Shown one piece after another: positions 1-6,759 of a DNA stretch of 12,222 nucleotides. The notes under the pieces are model-generated. The model saw only the letters and a program-made list of their open reading frames with translations. It was not told the origin of the DNA and did not search any database. The translations under genes were made by a program, and so were the position numbers. Source of the DNA: Deltaproteobacteria bacterium (GTDB taxonomy: Bacteria > Bdellovibrionota_F > JAHFAK01); assembly GCA_023250585.1 (NCBI GenBank), contig JAHFAK010000071.1, forward strand, positions 1-12,222, read 5' to 3'. The stretch's first letter is position 1; the number at the start of each line of letters is the position of its first letter.

Positions 1-49
1 TGCATTTTCTGAAAAAGAGCGATAGGAAACTGAAATGTCCAAATCGACT

Positions 50-172
50 GTCATTGCGAAAACCTGAAGGGTTTGAAGCAATCTCTTCTTACATATGCAC
101 GATTGCGAGTTTATCCCGAACCTGCTTGAGATTGCTTCGTCGGACAAGAAAACGTGTCCTCCTCGCAATGAC
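50..172. repeat. Composite dispersed inverted repeat
   Basis: Two nested pairs of inverted words are visible. GTCATTGCGA at 50-59 pairs with TCGCAATGAC at 163-172, and GAAGCAATCTC at 75-85 pairs with GAGATTGCTTC at 128-138. The wording (cattgcga ... gaagcaatctc) resembles short palindromic intergenic repeats that I know from many bacterial genomes, often in multiple copies. No coding frame is supported in 1-274, and 1-49 shows nothing I can name. Whether this family is multicopy here cannot be seen from one window. Confidence 0.6.
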
Positions 173-188
173 AGGTGAGGGACCACCC

Positions 189-240
189 TCGAAATGACAA
201 CGTGCGGTCTTCTGTCATTTCGAACGAAGTGAGAAATCTC
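189..240. repeat. Second dispersed palindromic repeat
   Basis: TCGAAATGACA at 189-199 is a perfect 11-bp inverted match to TGTCATTTCGA at 213-223, with a 13-nt loop. The right arm continues into a gaacgaagtgagaaatctc tail ending at 240. This tail echoes the architecture of the neighbouring 50-172 repeat (gcaatctc replaced by gaaatctc), so the two look like related repeat types placed side by side. No T-tract follows on either strand, so I do not call a terminator. Confidence 0.55.
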
Positions 241-255
241 AGTTTTTCACACCTT

Positions 256-267
256 CTGAGCTGGTAC
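256..267. repeat. 12-bp inverted repeat flanking greA
   Basis: CTGAGCTGGTAC here is the exact reverse complement of GTACCAGCTCAG at 820-831, so greA and its promoter sit between the two copies. The core AGCTCAG also recurs in both arms of the stem-loop at 967-988. The flanks beyond 12 bp do not match. It may be the edge of a small repeat family or a chance match in repeat-rich sequence. Confidence 0.4.
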
Positions 268-274
268 AAGACAT

Positions 275-745
275 CTATCTTCGTATCTTTATGATCTCGT
301 AATTCTTCACTCCGCCCGGGGTATTAATAGTAACTTCAGCTCCTTCTTCTTTGCCAAGTAATCCACGACCGACAGGGCTCGTAACGGAGATTCTCTTTTT
401 TTCAATATCTGCCTCGACTTCGGATACAAGAGTATACGTCACCTCTTCTTCTGTTTCTACATTTGCAAGTGTAACCGTTGCACCAATATAAACTTTGTCG
501 TCAGCAATATTTTCGTATTCAAGAATCTTTGCACCACCAAGCTGGCTTTCAAGATATTCTATACGGGCTTCGTTATGAGATTGAGATTCCTTTGCTGCAT
601 GATACTCGGCATTCTCAGACAAATCTCCATGCGCACGAGCTGTATCTATTTCTTTGGCAATCTGTCTTCGTTTTGTTGTCTTTAAATAATCGAGTTCTTT
701 TTTTAGTTTGTCGTACCCTTCTTTAGTTAAATAATTTTGATCCAT
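275..745 (-). CDS. greA: Transcription elongation factor GreA
   Basis: GreA binds the RNA polymerase secondary channel and stimulates cleavage of backtracked transcripts. The 156-residue product has the usual GreA length. Residues 1-75 form the antiparallel coiled coil, with the tip motif ARAHGDLSENAEY carrying the acidic pair D41 and E44 at the same numbering as E. coli GreA. The C-terminal FKBP-like domain shows the typical SPVGRGLLGKEEG segment and ends in a basic tail. I chose the ATG at 745 because AGGAG lies 5 nt upstream of it. The further upstream in-frame ATG (772) falls inside the -10 box of the predicted promoter and has no ribosome site. The gene is monocistronic here and divergent from the vapBC pair. 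GreB is less likely, given the GreA-type tip and C-terminal motif. Identification is firm. Confidence 0.96.
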   Translation of the reverse strand: MDQNYLTKEGYDKLKKELDYLKTTKRRQIAKEIDTARAHGDLSENAEYHAAKESQSHNEARIEYLESQLGGAKILEYENIADDKVYIGATVTLANVETEEEVTYTLVSEVEADIEKKRISVTSPVGRGLLGKEEGAEVTINTPGGVKNYEIIKIRR

Positions 746-770
746 GAAAACTCCTCTTATACAAAAGTTC

Positions 771-800
771 ATTATACGTAATAACTATAACTCGTTGCAA
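771..800 (-). promoter_or_regulatory. greA promoter
   Basis: Read on the minus strand, a -35-like TTGCAA (795-800) is separated by 18 bp from a perfect TATAAT -10 box (771-776). The predicted start near 764 leaves a leader of about 19 nt containing the AGGAG ribosome site before the ATG at 745. Confidence 0.65.
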
Positions 801-824
801 GTAGAATAGCTTAGTGTACGTACC

Positions 825-974
825 AGCTCAGTAAATGGGAATGATTAAGTAGTTTCTCTATGGAACTGGATCCCCGCGGTCAAGCCGTGGGATGACAATT
901 TGAGAGTGTTTCCCGTTTGTCATCCCGTGGCTTGACCGCGGGGATCCATCTTCATTTTTCCCCTTAACTGAGCT
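825..974. mobile_element. Foldback (MITE-like) palindromic element
   Basis: The whole segment folds back on itself. The inner arms, 867-898 and 917-948, are 32 nt each and complementary except for two adjacent mismatches, around an 18-nt loop. The outer arms, 825-849 and 950-974, match at about 20 of 25 positions and start with AGCTCAGT. The left side has 17 extra unpaired bases (850-866). The inner word (ggatccccgcggtcaagcc) resembles palindromic repeats I associate with intracellular and other low-GC bacteria. It encodes nothing. No target-site duplication is evident, so calling it mobile is an inference from shape. Confidence 0.5.
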
Positions 975-988
975 ATTACTAGCTCAGT
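967..988. repeat. 8-bp stem-loop upstream of vapBC
   Basis: ACTGAGCT (967-974) and AGCTCAGT (981-988) form a perfect 8-bp stem around ATTACT. The left arm is also the outer end of the foldback element, so the two structures are mutually exclusive. It lies 12 bp upstream of the vapBC -35 box. There is no following T-run. Confidence 0.4.
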
Positions 989-999
989 CTAAAATTAAT

Positions 1000-1028
1000 T
1001 TGACATCATGATGTCATTATAGTATGAT
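1000..1028 (+). promoter_or_regulatory. vapBC promoter with palindromic operator
   Basis: A consensus -35 TTGACA (1000-1005) and a TATGAT -10 box (1023-1028) are spaced by exactly 17 bp. TGACATCATGATGTCA at 1001-1016 is a perfect 16-bp palindrome covering five bases of the -35 box and the spacer. The half-site ATGATGT occurs at 1003-1009 (minus strand), 1008-1014 and again at 1024-1030 over the -10 box. This is the expected layout for autorepression by a ribbon-helix-helix antitoxin. The predicted transcription start is close to 1035, on the first ATG, so the mRNA may be leaderless. Confidence 0.75.
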
Positions 1029-1034
1029 GTATTT

Positions 1035-1268
1035 ATGCACAGAATGACAATAAACTTAGAAAAAATTACCTATCACGAACTGAAGACTCGGGCACATAGA
1101 GAGGGGAAATCAATTGCAAAAATTATTCAGGAACTCATTAATTTTGCCTTAAGAAAGAATAAGAAAAAAAGCACAATGAATCTTCCTCTCCATAAAAACA
1201 ATGGACCTCACAAAGAGATTGATATTAGCGATAGAACAACCCTATACGATATTATGGAAAAAATCTAA
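1035..1268 (+). CDS. VapB-like ribbon-helix-helix antitoxin
   Basis: This is a 77-residue protein. It begins with a beta strand (MTINLEK) followed by two helices (TYHELKTRAHREGKS and IAKIIQELINFALRK), the pattern of a MetJ/Arc-type DNA-binding ribbon-helix-helix. The basic linker and C-terminal segment (to ILE/MEKI-type end) would be the toxin-binding part. Its stop overlaps the start of the PIN-domain gene by one base (TAATG), so the two are translationally coupled. The upstream palindrome is the likely operator. No Shine-Dalgarno is visible before the ATG at 1035 or the alternative ATG at 1044 (MTINLEK). The first ATG would fit leaderless initiation, and the second gives a shorter N-terminus closer to typical RHH antitoxins. 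The role as antitoxin is inferred from fold, size and linkage. Confidence 0.82.
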   Translation: MHRMTINLEKITYHELKTRAHREGKSIAKIIQELINFALRKNKKKSTMNLPLHKNNGPHKEIDISDRTTLYDIMEKI

Positions 1269-1702
1269 TGTTTGCAGTCGATACCAACATTTTTCTTTAT
1301 GCTCATTTTGAACAATTCTCACAACATAAAAAAGCACGAATATTTTGTAAGGACTTATTAACAAACACTAAGCCATGGTGTATGGGATGGCAAGTTTATT
1401 ATGAATATCTTCGTATAACAACACATTCGAGAATATTACTAAGACCTCTTTCGATCAATGATGCGCTCGCAGACCTACAGCCATACCTTGAATTGGATAC
1501 ACTGTATATACTTAGCCATACCGCTCAACACAGGCAGATATCTTCTGATCTTTTCTCACAAATAAAAAGCGCAAAGGGAAATTTTATTCATGATTGTCAC
1601 TATGCTGCTTTATTGAAAGAATATGGAGTAAAAATATTGTATACTGCGGATATGGACTTTAAAAAATTCAACTTTCTTGAAGTTATCGATCCAACGGTAT
1701 GA
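1268..1702 (+). CDS. vapC: VapC-like PIN-domain toxin ribonuclease
   Basis: PIN-domain toxins are Mg2+-dependent endoribonucleases that usually cut tRNA or rRNA and are neutralised by the cognate VapB. This 144-residue protein has the family length and the full acidic set: D5 in AVDTN, E46 in YYEYLR, D109 in FIHDCHYAALL, and D128 in the TADMDF motif. The product is therefore likely active. The start overlaps the antitoxin stop by one base, with only a weak GGAA upstream, consistent with coupled translation. The stop lies one base from the stop of a decayed minus-strand DUF971 gene end. The subtype, with an HxxA-type helix and a long insert between E46 and D109, resembles VapC proteins that carry a TTHSRI-like segment. 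The RNA target cannot be read from sequence. Confidence 0.88.
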   Translation: MFAVDTNIFLYAHFEQFSQHKKARIFCKDLLTNTKPWCMGWQVYYEYLRITTHSRILLRPLSINDALADLQPYLELDTLYILSHTAQHRQISSDLFSQIKSAKGNFIHDCHYAALLKEYGVKILYTADMDFKKFNFLEVIDPTV

Positions 1703-1703
1703 A

Positions 1704-1772
1704 TTACCCCAAAGACTTCAATAAATCATAGGAATAAATTCCCGTACTGTTGCCGCCATTCCAATAGATAAC
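1704..1772 (-). pseudogene. Remnant 3' end of an Mrp/DUF971 gene
   Basis: Read on the minus strand, this translates to VIYWNGGNSTGIYSYDLLKS followed by LG and a TAA. It aligns with the last residues of the intact mrp-DUF971 gene (VIDWNDGHSTGIYSYDLLRS followed by L). By my hand alignment, 17 of 21 residues and about 50 of 63 bases agree. Several differences are synonymous (GTT/GTC, ATC/ATT, TCC/TCA, TCT/TCG), so the copy seems to have diverged while still coding. Immediately upstream in this frame are two stop codons and recognisable similarity ends, so only a gene tail is left. It could derive from a duplicated mrp or from a separate DUF971 gene. Confidence 0.72.
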
Positions 1773-1796
1773 CTATTAGTTTTAAAAGACTTTTTT

Positions 1797-1826
1797 TTGA
1801 ATACTCTGGCACAATAATTGCATACT
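1797..1826 (+). promoter_or_regulatory. Possible promoter of the transglutaminase-like gene
   Basis: TTGAAT (1797-1802) lies 18 bp before CATACT (1821-1826), each matching four of six consensus bases. This would give a start near 1833 and a leader of about 19 nt. No clear Shine-Dalgarno precedes the ATG at 1852. The T-run at 1791-1798 just upstream could also help end vapBC transcription, but I see no convincing GC stem. Weak call. Confidence 0.25.
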
Positions 1827-1851
1827 TTTTAATCAAGAGCATTATAACGCT

Positions 1852-4800
1852 ATGAAACTACTGAAAATAAGCATTGTAATATTTATTCTTACCCAACAAT
1901 TCATAAGAGCAGAAGAGACAGTAATAGTTCCGGCCACAATGTCGTATCCTATTGAATATGAAAGGATTCATAGCTTATTCTCATTAGATTCTCCTACAAA
2001 GAAAGATTTAGAAATCCTGATGCTGCTCTATAGTAGAAGCCTTAGAGCCGAGCCTACGCTGCCTCTTATCCATGAAAAAGCTAAAGACTATGTTTCAACA
2101 AGGATAAATAATGAATACCAAGCATTGAAAAAAAGATTCGATGACAATCTCTCATCTTTTGATGTTTTAGGATTAAAGGCATTGTATCTAGATTTTGATA
2201 ATCTCGAATTTATAGAAAAAACATATAAACGTTTTTACAAAATTGTTTTCGATTCAGTCTATGACAAATTACTCCGGGTTTATCTTGATAAGGAAACAAA
2301 CGATGAAAAAATATACGAATGCTATGGAAGTATAATTCGTATTCTTGAATCAATGCTCAATCAACTGAAAAGTAGGCAGGAAAAAGAAGCACTTCTTGCA
2401 TTGCTTTCACAAGAAAGTTTTTTTCTTAAACTAAAAAAAATAATAAACGTTGGAAAAAAGGATTTTGATTTTGTAATCAGAAACATATTACTTGAGGTTT
2501 CTTTAGAATTTTTAGCATACATAAGGCTTGCCCAAGCAAAAATATTGCTAAAAAATACGGAATATTTCACTGAACAAACAAAAATGTCGCCTTTTGATGT
2601 ATCGCTTGCATATGTGTATGAGGCGAAGGAACATTATAATAAAAGTTATTCTCTCTTTGTCTATGAGGTGCCTCCATTTAAGAAATATCTCGGACCGATT
2701 CCCAATTACTCAATTGTTATTCCAAAATTTGATGAATTATATGAAGCAATAAAAAGAATAAAAACTACTACAAAGTTTAGAAATGAAAACTATCACACAT
2801 CATTACAAACAAATGATCCGAAGGCTCTTGTAAAAACAATACAGGCTGAAGCAAGAAGAATAGATGAACTGCAAGAAGAAAAATTACAGTCAGCTTTAAA
2901 AAATCGTAAAATTACTAAAACTGATACTATAAACGATAGCTTTTCTGCACAATTTGCGGATGAAAACCAAGAGGCTATTGCCCTTGATTTTTATATAGAA
3001 CCTGAAGTGAGTGAAACATACTTTGCCAAAAATGTCATCGATGAATTTAATCTAAAAACAGCAGATGGTGTGAGTTCAAAAAATCGAAAATTACAAAGCT
3101 TTGTGTATAAAAATACAAAATACGAACATACGTATTATGGAAGGATTTCACGTAAGAAAAAGATGATCGTTTTGCCAAAGGGCTTTGTTCCGGTAACAGA
3201 CTCTGTCGTTATTATTAATAAAGAGAAGGTTAGCTATAGTTTTTCACAAGACGAATATGGATTTATCTATTTTGAATTAACTCAAAAACCAACAAAAGAT
3301 ATTTACTTTTCATTGGGAATTGTTCTTGACGAGAATAAACATAATCCTCCGGTATCATTACCGAATACTCTCGAAAATAAATTAAAACAAAAATTATTTA
3401 CCGGAACGTATTCATCTCATACGGAAGAACATTTATTTGATACACTCAAAGAAAATAAAACACTTTCTTGGATTGTTGAATCAACTAATAATTATATTCA
3501 AGATTCATATGTTTACTTTGCAGGGCTTGATTACCAAAAACAAATTTTTCACGGAAAATACAAAAATAAAGTAGAAGCAATTGATCGCTCAATCGAAACG
3601 ATAAGCCTGCACTATAAAGGCAAAAATGTGCGGCCAAGTATTTGTAATATTACGGCACTCGTTGCTACCGCTTATTTACGTGAGCTCGGTATTCCAACTG
3701 TCATTGTTGTCGGATATTCTCATAAAGGAAATAATATGTTCATTCCTCATGCGTGGATTCGTTATTATAATGGAAAAAAATGGATAAGCTTAGATCCTAC
3801 TGCGAGAAACATTATGAAGAATTTTATTTTTAAAAATGTTCCCATTTCAAATACCTCTATGAGGTATCCAAAATGGGAGGCTTTTAGACTCAAAGAAAAA
3901 CTAGAAGAAAGAACACAAAAGCAAAAATTTTATGAACGTATTGATGTTTTAAAAAAGGAATTTGAGGAGATTGAACGTATCGACCCATTTGAAGGAATAA
4001 CAAATTATACTGATCCAATAAGTAAAAGTATTGCTCTTCGAAAATCTGACGAAAAACTAAAAAAACAAAATGAACAAGAAGATATTTTTTTACACTATAC
4101 CAATGAATTTATTAAGCACCTGAACGAAGCTCATACCTTTACCCAAACTGAAAAAGATAAAGATCTACTCGGCGCATATTGCGAATTTTACTTAGGCAAG
4201 ATTGAATATTTTTTAAAAAATCTAGGTAATCGCATTCCGAATGAAGATTCTCTACAATTGAATGAACTGATAAACAAATTCAGACAATGTTTCAATGGCA
4301 GTAATCGAGAAAATATATATAAATTCAATGCACCAAGTACAATATTTGGCTCTGATGATTCGAGTGGATATAAACGCAACTACGTAATTATTGAACAAAA
4401 CAATGAATTATTTTTAAAAAACAAGAAAACATTTCATGCAACAAAATTAGGTATAAAGAAATCGGACTATTCTGAGATATCAAAATTTGATGTTTTGGAA
4501 GATCCAATAACCCATTCTTTAATAAACTATGTTGTCTCTGGAGTAAAAAAAGATGGCACTCTTTTCTATCGTCATAAGAATAACGATGTCAGCATCAACA
4601 GAAATGTCCAAGACTTTACGATCGATCAAATAATTATTGATAAACATTCTGATGTATATCTTTCAATAAAAACTAATATTGAATACAAGCCATACTATTT
4701 ATTCAAAAACGGCAAAGAAATATTTTCAAATGCAACGAATACGATATGGCTCAATAAATCAAGCGCTGATGATAGTATCATTCTCATACCTTTTAAAAAT

Positions 4801-6759
4801 AAAAAGAAACAAAAACGAGTTAAAATATTAATTAATGGAGAATATCTCTCATACAAAAACCTCAATGACTTTATGATCGAGGATCATTTTACTCTATCAA
4901 ATAAAGCTCCCTTCATAATGATAGAATTAGATGATGGAAAAAGTATAGTATATTGCGATACTACCCTATTAAAAGATGAAAAAAATACGATTATTGAATT
5001 TCCATCTTCTCATAAATTAGAAAACGAATGGGAATACACCCATGGTATTATTTTTTGGTTTGGTAATAAAAGAATACAAAAGGACCATAAAACTCATCAT
5101 AAAATATTCTACCGAGTGTATAATCGTTCATTAGGATTAACAAAGATAATCAATAAAGATAATAATTACGATGTTTATTACAACAGTGTTGAATTTGATG
5201 TATCATACACTCATTATGGAATTCTGTTAATACCAGATTACGATGATCTACCTTATAAAATTATCTTTGACGATGAAGAATATACACTCAATGTGCAAAT
5301 GTTCAAAAAGAGTAAAGCAACAGTCCTCGCATTCACTATTAATGAAAATGATTTTTCATTAGTGCTGAAGACAGAAAATGGGTTTGTATTTGAGATTGAT
5401 AAATCATCATTACTCCATGGTGTTTATATAGCTGATGAAAAAGAGCGGCCAGGGAAATTTAGTAATTTTGCTGCTATAAAACATCAAAATAATAAATTCA
5501 GTTATTTTATTAACGGTAAAGAGCTTACGTTAATGGATGGAACAACATTTTATTCGGATATTAAATTCCAATCTCCAGTTCCACGATATGTTATAAAAGA
5601 AAATTATAATATCACCAAACGTTTTATCCCTTTCGGTTTGGAATATATAAGATATTATTCTGCTACTGAACCTACATATGACAGTTATCTATACATTTTA
5701 GACAGGCAAAATGGACAAATATTTTCAGGAAAAGAATATTCACACTATGAAAAGTTATTTATCTCAAAATCCCTTACTACCTTAATTTATATAGAAAAAG
5801 ATGATCATTTTGTTAATGTGCATGTTGAGGGCGATGCATTTAATGGGGAAAGAATTATTCAAATACCTCGATTCCCAAAAAAGATAAAAATCTGTGCCGG
5901 TCAAGTAAGGTCGCTTATTGTCAATAATGATGGAAAACACTACATGTTTATCGGGGTCTTTCCAGGTAAGAACTCTAGCAAAGAATTTATGTATAAAGTC
6001 TTTAAAGATGGTGAAGTAATTAAAGAATGGTCATACCCTAGAGAAGACTATCGAGAAGATTGTAGGTTTAATGATACGTTTACTATTAGTCTTGATAGCT
6101 GCGAAACTGATAATGCTTACTCAAATAATGCTTCAATTGAATGCTTCCAAATCAAGCATTTTGATGAAGTAATTTTCGATTCAACGATAGAGAAAGTCGA
6201 TAAATTCATAGTGACCGAAAATCAGGACGAAAAAATTACTACTCTAAAAACATCAATTGAAACGGAATCAAGAGAAGAAGCAAAAAGCGAACTCATTGAA
6301 TTATTACATAATCAAAAAAATAATTCACGAGATAGAATTGCTCTCATTTGGAGAAATTACACGCTGTCTCGTGAATTATTAGACCCTGAATTACAAACCA
6401 AGTGCAGTGATGAAATCATACAAGCACGATATAGAATTTTAGAGACATCGTTATCGGCCGAGGATAAAGCTCTTATGATCTTCTTTGTATTTGATGAACT
6501 GATCAAAAAATATATCGACACCGAAGAAGAATCAAAAAAAGCTGAAATTATACGATTTGTCCATTATATTATGAGTGCTCATACAACAATCAAAGAACTC
6601 GTAGCGCTAAAAGTTTATGAGAATATTGATTCCTATCGTGAGTACAAAGAAATACCTATTCAGAGTATAACAAAATCATTGGAAATAAAAAAAGAAATCG
6701 TAGAATTATTAGACAAAGAAAAAACCTATTATGACAAATACATACAGAAAAAAAATTAA
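1852..6759 (+). CDS. Giant exported transglutaminase-like protein
   Basis: This is a 1635-residue protein. Residues 1-20 form a signal peptide (basic MKLLK, hydrophobic core, then FIRA before EE) with no lipobox. About 25-400 is helical, with a coiled-coil-like stretch near 325-360. About 400-520 looks beta-rich. The transglutaminase-like core follows, with C598 in RPSICNITALVATAYLRELG, the GIPTVIVVGY strand, H633 in PHAW and D648 in WISLDPTAR, a complete Cys-His-Asp triad. About 820-1460 is beta-rich, with recurring phrases such as LFKNGKEIF, ILINGEYLSY, YFINGKELTL and VFKDGEVIKEW, suggesting a propeller-like or repeat fold. The last ~170 residues are helical. The enzyme could crosslink, act as a protease or be a peptide-binding relic; the substrate is unknown. 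The gene is very A-rich and stands alone between two DUF971 gene ends. The location, periplasm or exported, is inferred from the signal peptide. Confidence 0.8.
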   Translation: MKLLKISIVIFILTQQFIRAEETVIVPATMSYPIEYERIHSLFSLDSPTKKDLEILMLLYSRSLRAEPTLPLIHEKAKDYVSTRINNEYQALKKRFDDNLSSFDVLGLKALYLDFDNLEFIEKTYKRFYKIVFDSVYDKLLRVYLDKETNDEKIYECYGSIIRILESMLNQLKSRQEKEALLALLSQESFFLKLKKIINVGKKDFDFVIRNILLEVSLEFLAYIRLAQAKILLKNTEYFTEQTKMSPFDVSLAYVYEAKEHYNKSYSLFVYEVPPFKKYLGPIPNYSIVIPKFDELYEAIKRIKTTTKFRNENYHTSLQTNDPKALVKTIQAEARRIDELQEEKLQSALKNRKITKTDTINDSFSAQFADENQEAIALDFYIEPEVSETYFAKNVIDEFNLKTADGVSSKNRKLQSFVYKNTKYEHTYYGRISRKKKMIVLPKGFVPVTDSVVIINKEKVSYSFSQDEYGFIYFELTQKPTKDIYFSLGIVLDENKHNPPVSLPNTLENKLKQKLFTGTYSSHTEEHLFDTLKENKTLSWIVESTNNYIQDSYVYFAGLDYQKQIFHGKYKNKVEAIDRSIETISLHYKGKNVRPSICNITALVATAYLRELGIPTVIVVGYSHKGNNMFIPHAWIRYYNGKKWISLDPTARNIMKNFIFKNVPISNTSMRYPKWEAFRLKEKLEERTQKQKFYERIDVLKKEFEEIERIDPFEGITNYTDPISKSIALRKSDEKLKKQNEQEDIFLHYTNEFIKHLNEAHTFTQTEKDKDLLGAYCEFYLGKIEYFLKNLGNRIPNEDSLQLNELINKFRQCFNGSNRENIYKFNAPSTIFGSDDSSGYKRNYVIIEQNNELFLKNKKTFHATKLGIKKSDYSEISKFDVLEDPITHSLINYVVSGVKKDGTLFYRHKNNDVSINRNVQDFTIDQIIIDKHSDVYLSIKTNIEYKPYYLFKNGKEIFSNATNTIWLNKSSADDSIILIPFKNKKKQKRVKILINGEYLSYKNLNDFMIEDHFTLSNKAPFIMIELDDGKSIVYCDTTLLKDEKNTIIEFPSSHKLENEWEYTHGIIFWFGNKRIQKDHKTHHKIFYRVYNRSLGLTKIINKDNNYDVYYNSVEFDVSYTHYGILLIPDYDDLPYKIIFDDEEYTLNVQMFKKSKATVLAFTINENDFSLVLKTENGFVFEIDKSSLLHGVYIADEKERPGKFSNFAAIKHQNNKFSYFINGKELTLMDGTTFYSDIKFQSPVPRYVIKENYNITKRFIPFGLEYIRYYSATEPTYDSYLYILDRQNGQIFSGKEYSHYEKLFISKSLTTLIYIEKDDHFVNVHVEGDAFNGERIIQIPRFPKKIKICAGQVRSLIVNNDGKHYMFIGVFPGKNSSKEFMYKVFKDGEVIKEWSYPREDYREDCRFNDTFTISLDSCETDNAYSNNASIECFQIKHFDEVIFDSTIEKVDKFIVTENQDEKITTLKTSIETESREEAKSELIELLHNQKNNSRDRIALIWRNYTLSRELLDPELQTKCSDEIIQARYRILETSLSAEDKALMIFFVFDELIKKYIDTEEESKKAEIIRFVHYIMSAHTTIKELVALKVYENIDSYREYKEIPIQSITKSLEIKKEIVELLDKEKTYYDKYIQKKN

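Noticed and set aside
746-772. Longer greA start (ATG at 772) adding nine residues
   Set aside because: It overlaps the predicted -10 box and lacks a ribosome site, while the ATG at 745 has AGGAG at good spacing and gives the normal GreA N-terminus.
867-960. Rho-independent terminator formed by the 32-nt inner arms plus a downstream T-rich stretch
   Set aside because: No plus-strand gene ends upstream of it, and on the minus strand no T-run follows. The stem is far longer than a terminator, so a repeat element fits better.
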